Notes: generated by a model not told the origin, from the sequence alone. Shown: positions 7,424 through 15,452, counted from the first letter of the stretch. The stretch is DNA of 34,622 bases from JBKQHQ01 sp052148715 (GCA_052148715.1 JBKQHQ010000084.1:1-34622), one strand, 5' to 3'. Made by a program: numbers and translations.

Positions 7424-8152
7424 TCAAGCCGCGTTCGCCGGCGCGAATGCTGCAAACTGGCGCTCGAGCGCTTTGGCCGCGCCGCTGCGCCACCCGTCCG
7501 CCATCGATTGGGACGCCGGATCGGGGAAGATCTCCTCCTCACCTCTCTCCAGCCCGTCGAAGATGCCCCGCGCCGCGGAATCGGGCGACGCCTTGGGTAT
7601 GTCGAAGCCCCGGTTCATGTCCGTATCGATGGGGCCAAGGACGACGGCATGCACGTTGACGCCTTGGCCGGCCAAGAGCGCTCGCAGCGACTGCGTCATG
7701 TTGAACGCGGCCGCCTTCGACATCGAGTAGGCGGGTATGATCGGCAAAGCAGCGAGCGCCACCATTGACAGGTTGTTGACGATGGCCCCTTTGGAGCGTC
7801 GCAGCAACGGCAAGAATGCGTGCGTCACCTTGAGCAAACCCAGGAAGTTGACCGCCAGGTGCTGCTCGATCACCTCGAGATTGCTCAGGTCGTCGTAGAC
7901 GGCGACGCCGGCGTTGTTGATGAGGACATCGAGGGTGCCCACCTCGTCGACCGCCCTTTGGATCTGCGAAACGCTGGTCACGTCCAATGTCAGGGGCGTC
8001 ACGCGTTCATCGTCGCTTTGCAGTGCGCCGCGAGTACCCGCATAGACCCGCTTCGCCCCCCGTCTAAGCGCCTCGTTGAGGAGGGCGCGGCCAATGCCGC
8101 GGTGGGCGCCGGTGATCAAGACTGTCTTCCCCGCGATGTTCATGCCGTTCAT
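7424..8152 (-). CDS. SDR-family oxidoreductase
   Basis: A 242-residue short-chain dehydrogenase/reductase. TGAHRGIG at residues 14-21 is the nucleotide-binding turn, NNAG is at 79-82, and the catalytic set is Ser129, Tyr142 and Lys146 (AYSMSKAAAFN). The His-Arg in the glycine motif and the Arg41 region after the second beta strand suggest NADP(H) preference, as in the family annotated as short-chain dehydrogenases of unknown substrate. AGGAG lies 7 nt before ATG 8152. It is the first gene of a two-gene operon with the SRPBCC protein downstream. The 137 nt to the divergent HTH gene contain no recognisable operator. Confidence 0.9.
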   Translation of the reverse strand: MNGMNIAGKTVLITGAHRGIGRALLNEALRRGAKRVYAGTRGALQSDDERVTPLTLDVTSVSQIQRAVDEVGTLDVLINNAGVAVYDDLSNLEVIEQHLAVNFLGLLKVTHAFLPLLRRSKGAIVNNLSMVALAALPIIPAYSMSKAAAFNMTQSLRALLAGQGVNVHAVVLGPIDTDMNRGFDIPKASPDSAARGIFDGLERGEEEIFPDPASQSMADGWRSGAAKALERQFAAFAPANAA

Positions 8153-8289
8153 AGTGTTCTCCTATTGGTCCAAGGTTGGGTTGATTCCGCGTTGTTGAGC
8201 TTCTGCCTGTTGAGGTTCTGGTTGTTGGTCTCGAGATAGATTAGGTCGGGATATGGAACGGTGGGAGTGACAAGTGTGACGGGATTCCG

Positions 8290-9510
8290 ATGGACTCGCT
8301 GATCAACGCCGCGGCGCGCGCGCTCGCGGCGGGTGATCCCCTCGGCGCACTGAAGCGGGTCGCGCTACGTGACGACGCGCCTGCGCTGGCGCTGCGAGGC
8401 ATCGCGATGGCGCAGCTCGGCGATCTCGTTCGGGCCAAGGCTCTCTTGCGAAGTGCCGCGCGCGCCTTCGGTCCGAAAGAGGCGGTGGCCCGCGCCAGGT
8501 GTGTCGTCGCCGAGGCCGAGATCGCGCTCGTCTCGCGCGACCTGGGCTGGCCCGTGAAGGCGCTCGACGCCGCGCGGGTGACGCTCGAAGCGCACGGCGA
8601 CCGCGTCAATGCCGCGCATGCGCGCAATCTCGAGATCCGCCGCCTGCTCCTGATCGGGCGCCTCGACGAGGCCGAGCGTGCGCTCGCCGAGCTTGACCCC
8701 GCGCCCTTTCCGCCCGCGTCCCGGGCCGCCCACGAGCTGGTGGTTGCGGGAATCGCAATTCGGCGCCTGCAGACGAAGGCGGCGCGCGCGGCGCTCACTC
8801 GGGCGGCGCACGCCGCGCGCGCGGCGGGCATCCCCGCGCTGACGGCGGAGGTCGAAAGCGCGTCCCGCGTCCTGAGCACGCCCGCCGCCCGCCTGATCGC
8901 GCGGGGCGAGGAGCGCCCACTGCTGCTTGAGGAGGTCGAAGCGCTCCTGGCGTCAGGGGCGCTTGTCGTGGACGCCTGCCGCCATGTCGTGCAGGACGCA
9001 GGCCTGGTGGTCTCGCTCGCGACGCGCCCGGTATTGTTCGCGCTGGCACGCGCGCTGGGCGAAGCCTGGCCCGCGGACGTGCCAAGAAGCACGCTCGTCG
9101 CCCGCGCCTTCCGGGCGAAGCACGCCGATGAATCGCATCGCGCACGGTTGCGGGTCGAAGTCGGGCGGCTTCGCGTGGAGCTGCGGCCGCTGGCAGACGT
9201 GAGCGCGACCAAGCAAGGCTTCGCGCTGGCGCCGCGCCGCGCGCGCGAGGTCGTGGTGCTGGCGCCGCCCGTCGAAGACCGGTATGCGGCCGTGCTCGCC
9301 TTCCTCGCCGACGGCGAGTCGTGGTCGAGCTCGGCCCTGGCGATTGCGCTTGGCGCCAGCGCGCGCACCGTGCAGCGGTCACTCGACCAGCTTGCGGCAG
9401 CAGGCAAGGTGCAGCCGCTCGGGCGCGGGCGGGCGCGTCGTTGGATGACCCCGCCCGTGCCGAATATCCCGACAATCTTGTTACTCCCCGGTCCGCTACC
9501 GAGCGACTAG
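8290..9510 (+). CDS. HTH domain protein with TPR-like N-terminal region
   Basis: A 406-residue protein. The first ~200 residues are Ala/Leu/Arg-rich amphipathic helices, with pairs such as ALALRGIAMAQLGDLVRAKA and HARNLEIRRLLLIGRLDEAE, that look like TPR repeats. The C-terminal ~60 residues form a winged helix: AVLAFLADGESWSSSALA followed by ARTVQRSLDQLAAAGKVQPL. It is probably a DNA-binding regulator whose helical part senses a protein or ligand. Third codon positions are almost all G or C, making this stretch visibly richer in GC than its neighbours and filling the opposite strand with long false frames. It runs into the beta-propeller gene 9 nt later, so the two form an operon. The family function is unknown to me. 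Confidence 0.78.
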   Translation: MDSLINAAARALAAGDPLGALKRVALRDDAPALALRGIAMAQLGDLVRAKALLRSAARAFGPKEAVARARCVVAEAEIALVSRDLGWPVKALDAARVTLEAHGDRVNAAHARNLEIRRLLLIGRLDEAERALAELDPAPFPPASRAAHELVVAGIAIRRLQTKAARAALTRAAHAARAAGIPALTAEVESASRVLSTPAARLIARGEERPLLLEEVEALLASGALVVDACRHVVQDAGLVVSLATRPVLFALARALGEAWPADVPRSTLVARAFRAKHADESHRARLRVEVGRLRVELRPLADVSATKQGFALAPRRAREVVVLAPPVEDRYAAVLAFLADGESWSSSALAIALGASARTVQRSLDQLAAAGKVQPLGRGRARRWMTPPVPNIPTILLLPGPLPSD

Positions 9511-9519
9511 GATGGAAAC

Positions 9520-10206
9520 ATGAAACGAACCGATGCCGAAATCCTCCGAGAATATGGACCCTTTCCGGGTGCCGACCGCGTGAATGGCGTCACCTTCGAC
9601 GGCCAGCACGTCTGGTTTGCGTCCGGAGACAAGCTGAACGCCTTTGATCCGGCGAGCGGCAAGACGGTGCGCTCGATCGATGTCGCCGCGCACGCAGGCA
9701 CGGCCTTCGACGGCCATCACCTGTTTCAGATCGCCGAGGATCGCATCCAGAAAATCGATCCCACGACCGGCCATGTGCTCGCGACGATCCCGGCGCCCGG
9801 CGGGGGCGGTGACTCGGGGCTCGCGTGGGCCGAAGGAACGCTCTGGGTGGGGCAGCATCAGGGACGAAAGATCCATCAGATCGATCCCCAAACCGGGGCG
9901 ATTCTTCGCACCATCGAGTCCAACCGCGTCGTCACCGGGGTCACCTGGGTCGACGGTGAGCTGTGGCACGGCACCTGGGAGGGGGACGAGAGCGAAGTGA
10001 GGCGCGTCGACCCGCGAACAGGAGAGGTCGTGGACAGGCTCGAGATGCCGCCCGGAGTGGGCGTGTCGGGGCTTGAGTCCGATGGCGGCGATCAGTTCTT
10101 CTGCGGAGGCGGAAGCAGCGGCAAGGTGAGAGCCGTCCGCCGACCCAGGCGAGGCTCCACCGCCGGCAGCGGCTCCAAGACCCCCGTCGACTCCACGCGC
10201 GCGTAG
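9520..10206 (+). CDS. Beta-propeller protein (glutamine cyclotransferase / Vgb-like)
   Basis: A 228-residue protein made of short repeats of the pattern DG-x-W-x-(3-5)-I-x-x-IDP-x-TG. Examples are VNGVTFDGQHVWFASGDKL, RIQKIDPTTGHVLATI, IHQIDPQTGAILRTI and VRRVDPRTGEVVDRL. These are blades of a beta-propeller like those of glutamine cyclotransferases and virginiamycin lyase-like proteins. There is no signal peptide, so it is cytoplasmic, and catalytic residues cannot be assigned. The family-like part ends at about GGGSSGKVRAVRRPRR. The last ~16 residues are low complexity and may be a read-through extension. It is co-transcribed with the HTH gene upstream, so it may be that regulator's partner or sensor. 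ATG 9520 has AGGATGG upstream. Confidence 0.75.
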   Translation: MKRTDAEILREYGPFPGADRVNGVTFDGQHVWFASGDKLNAFDPASGKTVRSIDVAAHAGTAFDGHHLFQIAEDRIQKIDPTTGHVLATIPAPGGGGDSGLAWAEGTLWVGQHQGRKIHQIDPQTGAILRTIESNRVVTGVTWVDGELWHGTWEGDESEVRRVDPRTGEVVDRLEMPPGVGVSGLESDGGDQFFCGGGSSGKVRAVRRPRRGSTAGSGSKTPVDSTRA

Positions 10207-10378
10207 TCGAAGCCTCTCTCACCGGCAAAGTTTGCCGAAGCCGTGCGCGAAGAGCTTAGGCTACGAGACGCCCCAGACGAGAGGCGTTCCGTGAATGACC
10301 TATCGTGGGTCGTCGTCCAAAACCTGGACGAAGCCGCCCCCAAGTCGGCGAGACAATTATTGAGAGAAGGCTATAGCT

Positions 10379-10798
10379 TCATGTCTTCTTACTTTTGCGT
10401 ACTTTCGCTCGAGCGCCTGCAGCCGCTTTCTTCTTCAATTTGGCCTGATTGTAATCAATAGCGGCACGGACGAGAGTTTTCAGGGCACGCTCATTGATCT
10501 TATCACCCTCGAAAAAATCGATCGCCCGATACGCATTGCCGTCGAGGCCCGCGTTGAAGAGCTTGTCAGGATCTGGGAGGTCCGCGCCGTGGGCAAAGGT
10601 AAGCTTCACCTTCCCTTTGTGGGCGTTGGCGACGGCGATTATTCCGTCGCGAGACCACACCGGGCTTCCCATCCACTTCCATTCCTCGATTATCTGCCGA
10701 TCGGCCTCAAGGATGCTCTTGCGGATGCCGGCGAACGTTTTGCCGCGCCAGTCCGTGATTTCTGCGATCAGCTGGTCGATACGTTCCGATGGGTTCAT
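10379..10798 (-). CDS. DUF1801 domain protein
   Basis: A 139-residue protein of the DUF1801 (YdhG-like) family, with IIEEWKWMGSPVWSRDGIIAVANA followed by KVKLTFAHGA and LFNAGLDGNAYRAIDFFEGD, all characteristic. The C-terminus is a lysine/arginine-rich tail (KLKKKAAAGARAKVRKSKK), unusual for a soluble enzyme and suggestive of nucleic acid or acidic partner binding. The biochemical role of the family is not established. ATG 10798 was chosen over a longer frame to 10927 because GAAGGAG lies about 11 nt upstream and the family N-terminus starts here. It is the last gene of the ArsR-SRPBCC-VOC-DUF1801 set, 166 nt after the VOC gene. Confidence 0.85.
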   Translation of the reverse strand: MNPSERIDQLIAEITDWRGKTFAGIRKSILEADRQIIEEWKWMGSPVWSRDGIIAVANAHKGKVKLTFAHGADLPDPDKLFNAGLDGNAYRAIDFFEGDKINERALKTLVRAAIDYNQAKLKKKAAAGARAKVRKSKKT

Positions 10799-10964
10799 TG
10801 GATCTTTAGCTCCTTCCTCGACACGCCTCACATTACCGCTATCCTCGGTTGCCCACGCTATGCAACTGTCCGGCCGCGACAGCACTACGGGAGCGCCGAC
10901 ATGCACCGCCGTGCAGACGGTGGACATCGGCGTTCACCAAGGCTGCATGCTGCTGAACGCCGCC

Positions 10965-11357
10965 CTACCAACGCTTCAGCTGGGTGACTTGAACGAGGTT
11001 GCCGCAGGTGTCGTTCACCTGGGCGATGGTCGCGCCGGTCACCTCCGTGGGCGGCATGGCGAACTCGGCGCCGCGCGCTTTGATGCGCTCGTAGTCGCCC
11101 TTGACGTCGTCGGTGTAGAACATGACCGCGGGTTGGCGCTGCTGGAAAATGGCCTGTTGGTAGGCCTTGGCGGCCGGATTGTCGTTGAGCGCGAGTTGCA
11201 GCTCGGTTCCGTCCGGCTCCTCGGGTGAGGCCACGGTCAGCCAACGAAACGGCCCGTTGCTGAAATCGGCCTTCTTGGTAAGGCCCAGCACTTCGGTGTA
11301 GAAACGCAGAGCCTTTTCCTGGTTGTCCACGTACACGCTGGTCAACTTGATCTTCAT
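10965..11357 (-). CDS. VOC-family (glyoxalase/bleomycin-resistance-like) protein
   Basis: A 130-residue vicinal-oxygen-chelate fold protein. It has the usual paired beta-alpha-beta units: KLTSVYVDNQEKALRFYTEV opens the first, and PAVMFYTDDVKGDYERIKA opens the second. The acid TELQLAL and the ending DTCGNLVQVTQL occupy the usual metal-ligand positions. It may be a metal-dependent lyase/dioxygenase-like enzyme or a sequestering protein; the substrate is unknown. ATG 11357 follows GGAGGAATACCG, a strong ribosome binding site. It sits in the ArsR-led operon between SRPBCC and DUF1801 genes. Confidence 0.9.
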   Translation of the reverse strand: MKIKLTSVYVDNQEKALRFYTEVLGLTKKADFSNGPFRWLTVASPEEPDGTELQLALNDNPAAKAYQQAIFQQRQPAVMFYTDDVKGDYERIKARGAEFAMPPTEVTGATIAQVNDTCGNLVQVTQLKRW

Positions 11358-11433
11358 CGGTATTCCTCCGTTGTCACGTTCAGGGTGTGTGCCGCTCGGT
11401 AAACAGGGCCGGGCTTTGAATTGTGCGCAGACT

Positions 11434-11844
11434 TCAATCCGTCCGCGCCAAGACCTGCTCCAGGTTTGCAAAGAACTTCTGCCACCCGTACTTGGCGCCC
11501 TGGTAGGCCTGCTGCTGATCCGGCCGGAAGCCCGACTGCTCCATGCGCAGGCGGGTCCCCGTGCTGGTAGGGGTGAGGGTCCAAGTGACGACACTCTCGA
11601 GACCTAAGGCACCCCACGTGTAGGACACCGTCTTGTTCGGCTCGATTGCCAGTACCTGACAGTCGACGGCGCCCCACTCGGCACGAAGACTAAAACTGTG
11701 ACCCTTGATAGGCTTGAAATCGTTCTTCATGAGCCACTCCTCGATCAGGTGGGGTTGCGTGAGCGCGCGCCAGATCTTTTCCGGCGGAAAGGGTATCTCC
11801 CGTTCGACAACGACGGAGAGCGTTTCGGTCGCGGGTTTGCTCAT
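11434..11844 (-). CDS. SRPBCC/AHSA1 domain protein
   Basis: A 136-residue AHSA1-type protein: VEREIPFPPEKIWRALTQ, LIEEWLM, VLAIEPNKTVSYTWG, the strand VVTWTLTPTSTGTRL and the C-terminal YGWQKFFANLEQVL are the standard landmarks. ATG 11844 overlaps the ArsR stop codon in an ATGA arrangement, so translation is coupled to the regulator. The next start upstream in frame (11919) lies inside ArsR and lacks family sequence. ArsR-SRPBCC pairs of this design are common in rhizobia and actinobacteria. The ligand is not predictable. Confidence 0.9.
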   Translation of the reverse strand: MSKPATETLSVVVEREIPFPPEKIWRALTQPHLIEEWLMKNDFKPIKGHSFSLRAEWGAVDCQVLAIEPNKTVSYTWGALGLESVVTWTLTPTSTGTRLRMEQSGFRPDQQQAYQGAKYGWQKFFANLEQVLARTD

Positions 11845-12164
11845 TGGTCCATCCTCTTGAGCAGATCTTCGAGATGGTCGAACCGGCCTTGCCAGAAGCC
11901 GGCCATCTGGCTTGTCCAATCGATCAGCGGGGCCAAGGCGCCGAGCTGTGCGCTATAGTGCGTCTGGCGACCTTCATGCCGGTCGCGCACCAGCTTAGCC
12001 CGCTTCAAAACCCCGAGATGCTTTGAGACGGCAGGCTGTGAGACGCCGGACCGAGCCGTCAGGGCCCCGACCGTCTGCTCTCCTTCGCGGCACAACCGCT
12101 CGAAGAGAGCTCGCCGCGTCGGATCGGCGAGCGTTCTGAAAAGCACGTCGTGGGTATTCGGCAT
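11841..12164 (-). CDS. ArsR-family transcriptional regulator
   Basis: A 107-residue winged-helix repressor: VLFRTLADPTRRALFERL, TVGALTARSGVSQPAVSKHL as the DNA-binding helices, VLKRAKLVRDRHEGRQTHYS as the wing, and a C-terminal dimer helix with WTSQMAGFWQGRFDHLEDLL. This form, with the W..Y/F-rich tail and no metal cysteines, is the SRPBCC-linked ArsR type. It heads the operon with SRPBCC, VOC and DUF1801 genes and is divergent from the TetR operon. ATG 12164 gives the family N-terminus, although the ribosome binding site is weak. An imperfect palindrome around ACCGGT at 12202-12207 lies just upstream and is the best candidate operator. Confidence 0.88.
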   Translation of the reverse strand: MPNTHDVLFRTLADPTRRALFERLCREGEQTVGALTARSGVSQPAVSKHLGVLKRAKLVRDRHEGRQTHYSAQLGALAPLIDWTSQMAGFWQGRFDHLEDLLKRMDQ

Positions 12165-12281
12165 CGGGACACATAACTCGTTGGCTATTGATTGAACGTA
12201 TAACCGGTCAGATATGTGAGTCAAGAGGGAAAAACGGAGGCTCCCTTAGTGAGGAGCCGCAGCGTTGAAATTATCGCTTGC

Positions 12282-12307
12282 ATTTATACCGACCAGTCGG
12301 TATAAAT
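12282..12307. promoter_or_regulatory. Perfect TetR-type operator palindrome
   Basis: ATTTATACCGAC (12282-12293) and GTCGGTATAAAT (12296-12307) are exact inverted repeats with a 2-bp spacer. The core ACCGACCAGTCGGT has the form of TetR-family operators. It ends 6 bp before the TetR start codon at 12314, so it is almost certainly the autoregulatory site and may overlap the promoter. No ribosome binding site fits between the palindrome and ATG, which suggests a very short leader or leaderless mRNA. Confidence 0.82.
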
Positions 12308-12313
12308 GACCCT

Positions 12314-12958
12314 ATGGCCAACGCCCCAGCCGCGCCCCGCCCCATGACGCCCGTCCGGCAGAAGCTACTGGACGCGGCTTTGGCCGTGATCCGCGAGAAA
12401 GGCTACGCCGCGACGACGGTCGATGAGCTGTGCGCCCGCGCCGGCGTCGCCAAGGGGTCGTTCTTCCATCACTTCAATGACAAGGAAGCTCTTGGCGTGG
12501 CGGCAGCGGATTACTGGTCGGAGAAGACCGGCGCCTTCTTCGCGGCCGCCCCCTATCACCGGCACAAAGATCCGCTCGACCGGGTTCTCGGCTACATCGA
12601 ATTCCGCCGCTCCCTCCTTGCGGGCGCGGTGCCGGAATTTACCTGCCTCATCGGCACGATGGTGCAAGAGGTGTACGACACCAACCCGGCCATCCGTGAT
12701 GCCTGCGATGCCAGCATCAGCGGTCACGCCGAAAAGATCGAAGCCGACATCGCCGAAGCGATGAAGCTTCACGGCCTCCGCGCGAGATGGACCGCCAGGA
12801 GCCTCGCGCTGCACACACAGGCGGTCCTGCAGGGCGCCTTCATTCTCGCCAAGGCCAAAGGCGGTGCGGAGATCGCGATCTCCAGCGTCGATCATCTGCA
12901 CCGTTACATCGAGCTTCTGTTTCGATCCCCCACCTACAAGGACAGCAAAGCCTTATGA
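12314..12958 (+). CDS. TetR/AcrR-family transcriptional regulator
   Basis: A 214-residue TetR repressor. The N-terminal HTH is textbook: RQKLLDAALAVIREKGYAAT, then VDELCARAGVAKGSFFHHF and NDKEALGVAAADYW. The C-terminal helical domain would bind an effector of unknown nature. The in-frame TTG at 12278 was rejected because it would place the palindromic operator inside the coding sequence; ATG 12314 directly follows the operator. The stop overlaps the YCII gene start (ATGA), so it heads an operon with YCII, SRPBCC and DoxX genes and probably regulates them together with itself. It is divergent from the ArsR operon, about 150 nt away. Confidence 0.9.
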   Translation: MANAPAAPRPMTPVRQKLLDAALAVIREKGYAATTVDELCARAGVAKGSFFHHFNDKEALGVAAADYWSEKTGAFFAAAPYHRHKDPLDRVLGYIEFRRSLLAGAVPEFTCLIGTMVQEVYDTNPAIRDACDASISGHAEKIEADIAEAMKLHGLRARWTARSLALHTQAVLQGAFILAKAKGGAEIAISSVDHLHRYIELLFRSPTYKDSKAL

Positions 12959-13320
12959 CCCCGACTGGTACCTATCTCGCGATTTTTCTCGGCAGCAAGA
13001 ACAATCCCCGCATGGCGGAATGGATGGCGCTTCCCGAGCCCGAGCGCAAAGCTCGGGAACAGAAAGGCATCACCGCCTGGCAAGCCTGGATGGAAAAGCA
13101 TCAGGCCGCGGTGGTCGGTGCGGGCGGCCCGCTCGGCCGGACCAAGCGCGTGTCGGGCAGCGGCATTGAGGACGTCGCCAACGAGATGGGCGCGTTCACC
13201 GTCGTGCGCGCGCCATCGCATGAGGCCGCGGCCATGCTGTTCGAGAGCCATCCGCATTTCACGATCTTCCCCGGCGAAGCGGTGGAGGTCATGCCGATCC
13301 TGTCCATCCCCCGGGGCTGA
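12955..13320 (+). CDS. YCII-related domain protein
   Basis: A 121-residue YciI-like (dimeric alpha+beta barrel) protein. It begins with TGTYLAIFLGSKNNPRMAEW and has a central WMEKHQAAVVGAGGPLG. The end, FTVVRAPSHEAAAMLFESHP followed by FPGEAVEVMPI, is typical of the PhnB/YCII group found beside SRPBCC and sigma-factor genes. The biochemical role is not established; YciI-like folds occur in small hydrolases and dehalogenases. The start ATG overlaps the TetR stop by 4 nt, which is translational coupling. It precedes the SRPBCC gene by 41 nt. Confidence 0.85.
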   Translation: MTPTGTYLAIFLGSKNNPRMAEWMALPEPERKAREQKGITAWQAWMEKHQAAVVGAGGPLGRTKRVSGSGIEDVANEMGAFTVVRAPSHEAAAMLFESHPHFTIFPGEAVEVMPILSIPRG

Positions 13321-13361
13321 TCGTCCTACCCCCTGCAACGTCACGGCCAGAGGAGAACGAC

Positions 13362-13805
13362 ATGCCCAACACCGTCCGCCTGCATCTCGTGATGACAACC
13401 CAGCCGGAGAAGATCTATCGCGCCTTCCTCGAAGCGGATGCGATGGCCAAATGGCTGCCGCCCAATGGCTTCACCGGGACCGTGCATCACTCGGAGCCGA
13501 AAGTCGGCGGCTCGTTCCGCATGTCGTTCCGCAATTTCACCACGGGCGACCGCCATTCCTTCGGCGGTGAATATTTGGAGCTCGTGCCATATGAGCGCAT
13601 CCGTTACACGAACAACTTCGAAGACCCCAACCTGCCCGGCACCATTCAGGTAACGGTGACGCTCAAGAAAGTGTCCGTCGGCACGGAGGTCTCGATCGTG
13701 CAGGAAGGGCTGCCCGACGTCATTCCGGGGGAAGCGTGCTACCTCGGATGGCAGCAGTCACTCGCCAATCTCGCAAAGCTCGTGGAGCCGGATATCCGGC
13801 AGTAG
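13362..13805 (+). CDS. SRPBCC family protein
   Basis: A 147-residue SRPBCC protein of the AHSA1/polyketide-cyclase-like type: VMTTQPEKIYRAFLEADAMA, KWLPPNGF, KVGGSFRMSFRNF, FGGEYLELVPYERI, then GTIQVTVTLKKVSVGTEVSI and the C-terminal helix LGWQQSLANLAKLVEP. AGAGGAGAACGAC before ATG 13362 is a strong ribosome binding site. Third gene of the TetR operon. It is the fifth SRPBCC gene in the window but differs enough from the others to have its own ligand. Confidence 0.9.
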   Translation: MPNTVRLHLVMTTQPEKIYRAFLEADAMAKWLPPNGFTGTVHHSEPKVGGSFRMSFRNFTTGDRHSFGGEYLELVPYERIRYTNNFEDPNLPGTIQVTVTLKKVSVGTEVSIVQEGLPDVIPGEACYLGWQQSLANLAKLVEPDIRQ

Positions 13806-13865
13806 GGCGGCGCGAGAGCGACTTGTCGCCTCAGTTATAACCACACCGCGACGGAGAACGACGTC

Positions 13866-14294
13866 ATGGCATCCATATCGGAACATCTCGATACAACATC
13901 CGCCAGACAGGCCAAGGCCTCGCTGTGGGCCGGATGGACCCTCAGTGGCCTGATCATCGCCTTTTGCCTCATGGACGGCGTCATGAAGCTGTTCCAGCCG
14001 CAATTCGTCATCGACGCGACAAAAGAAATCGGTTGGCCTGCCGATCCCACCACACTCACCGCGCTCGGAGTCATTTTACTTGTTTGTACCGCGCTATACG
14101 CTTTTCCGCGAACAGCCGTGCTGGGAGCGATCCTGCTGACCGGCTATTTCGGCGGCGCGGTCGCGTCGCACGCCCGCCACGCCGATCCACTTTTCACGCA
14201 CGCTCTATTCGGCGTTTATCTGGGGATTCTTGCCTGGGGCGGCCTCTGGTTTCGCAACGCGCGGATCCGCGCGCTAATTCCCTTCAGTTGGTAG
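13866..14294 (+). CDS. DoxX-like small membrane protein
   Basis: A 142-residue integral membrane protein with about four hydrophobic helices: ASLWAGWTLSGLIIAFCLMD, a segment at LTALGVILLVCTALYAF, AVLGAILLTGYFGGAVASHA and FGVYLGILAWGGLWF. The pattern DGVMKLF followed by GWP and the AVASHARHADP loop are typical of the DoxX-like group (DUF4267/DoxX-like), which are inner-membrane proteins linked to oxidative or sulfur stress. It is the last gene of the TetR-YCII-SRPBCC operon, 60 nt after SRPBCC. The exact role is unknown. Confidence 0.82.
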   Translation: MASISEHLDTTSARQAKASLWAGWTLSGLIIAFCLMDGVMKLFQPQFVIDATKEIGWPADPTTLTALGVILLVCTALYAFPRTAVLGAILLTGYFGGAVASHARHADPLFTHALFGVYLGILAWGGLWFRNARIRALIPFSW

Positions 14295-14654
14295 CCGGTC
14301 CTGTCGTGCGTGCCACGGCGCGCCGGTCCTTCGGGACGGCACACGCGGACCAGATGGCGCATTTTGCCGCGGCAGACTGAGCAACACCGACGCCCAAGGC
14401 TGACAGTTGCCTAACCATCCTGGGCGGACAGCCCTCTCTCCGATCACCTAATTGGCGCCGCGGTGCGTTCTTTGCGCCCAGAACTCTTTGCGGAGCTGTC
14501 CGCACGGTGCGAGTCCATCGGAATCCCGTCACACTTGTAACTCCCACGGTCCGATACCCCGGTGCCAAATTAGCTCAACGAGCAATCGGCAGCGATGGAG
14601 TATCACTTCAGCCCGAATGCCAGGAGCTCGTCCAATTCGGAGGTTACAACGGCC
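14295..14654. other. 360-bp intergenic region, no gene seen
   Basis: It separates the DoxX gene from the DUF899 gene. There is a small hairpin-like stretch around 14321-14338 (CCGGTCC-TTC-GGGACGG) that could be a weak terminator. Some pieces recall tRNA arms but do not fold into a tRNA. A ribosome binding site GGAGG (14639-14643) marks the end of the region. Confidence 0.5.
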
Positions 14655-15452
14655 ATGACTAAATCACCTGAGAACGATCGGAGGGGCGGACAGCCCGCCA
14701 CGCACACGCTGCCACCCGTCGTGTCGCCGCAAGCATGGGAGGCTGCGCGCCAGCAGCTGCTCGTGAAGGAGAAGGCCCAGATGCGGGCCCGCGACGCCTT
14801 GGCCGCCGAACGCCGGCGGATGCCGTGGATGGCCGTCGAGCAGGCGTACGCGTTCGAGGGGCCGGCGGGCACGGCGAGCCTACTCGATCTGTTCGAGGGC
14901 CGCCGGCAGTTGATCATCTACCGCGCCTTCTTCGAACCCGGAGTGTTCGGCTGGCCCGAACATGCCTGCCGCGGCTGCTCCCTTGGCGCAGATCAGGTCG
15001 GCCATCTCGCCCATCTGAACGCCCGCGACACGACGCTTGCCTACGCCTCACGGGCGCCGCAGGCGGACATCGCGCGCCTGAAGGCGCGGATGGGCTGGGA
15101 GATGCCCTGGTACACCATCACCGACAGCTTCGACGCCGACTTCGGCGTCGACCAGTGGCACGGCCACAACGTGTTCTTCCGCAACGGCGACAAGGTTTTT
15201 CGCACCTACTTCATCAACTCCCGCGGCGACGAGGCGATGGGGAGCATCTGGAGCTACCTCGACGCGACGCCGCTCGGCCGCCAGGAGACGTGGGAAGACT
15301 CGCCGGAGGGCTACCCGCAAAGCCCGCCCTACAAATGGTGGAACTGGCACGACAACTACGGCGCCGAGGCCTCGCCCGACCCGAAGTGGGTCGAGGTGTC
15401 GGACGCCGGAGAGGCCGCCTTCCGCAACCCCGACGCAGGCGCCAAGGCATGA
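14655..15452 (+). CDS. DUF899 family thioredoxin-like protein
   Basis: A 265-residue DUF899 protein. Landmarks are SPQAWEAARQQLLVKEKAQM, the basic RRRMPWMAVE, LLDLFEGRRQLIIYRAFFEP, the Cys105-x-x-Cys108 pair (ACRGCSLGADQ), the RMGWEMPWY motif, YLDATPLGRQETWEDSPEGY and the ending WWNWHDNY. The fold is related to thioredoxin/AhpC, and the CxxC suggests redox activity, but no reaction is established for the family. ATG 14655 has GGAGG 11 nt upstream; the frame opens earlier at 14595 without similarity. It overlaps the small membrane protein gene by 4 nt and is followed by a second DUF899 gene. Confidence 0.9.
   Translation: MTKSPENDRRGGQPATHTLPPVVSPQAWEAARQQLLVKEKAQMRARDALAAERRRMPWMAVEQAYAFEGPAGTASLLDLFEGRRQLIIYRAFFEPGVFGWPEHACRGCSLGADQVGHLAHLNARDTTLAYASRAPQADIARLKARMGWEMPWYTITDSFDADFGVDQWHGHNVFFRNGDKVFRTYFINSRGDEAMGSIWSYLDATPLGRQETWEDSPEGYPQSPPYKWWNWHDNYGAEASPDPKWVEVSDAGEAAFRNPDAGAKA

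Noticed and set aside
8241..9407. A 388-residue open frame on the minus strand opposite the HTH gene
   Set aside because: It is made of Ser/Ala/Arg runs without domain pattern, caused by G/C-rich third positions of the plus-strand gene, and lacks a ribosome binding site.
12278..12313. Upstream TTG start for TetR
   Set aside because: It would put the perfect palindromic operator within the coding sequence, and the extra 12 residues have no family similarity.
14440..14600. tRNA-like pieces (TTAGCTCA, GGTGCGAGTCC, CCGGTGCCA)
   Set aside because: They are not in tRNA order, and no cloverleaf with paired acceptor stem can be drawn.
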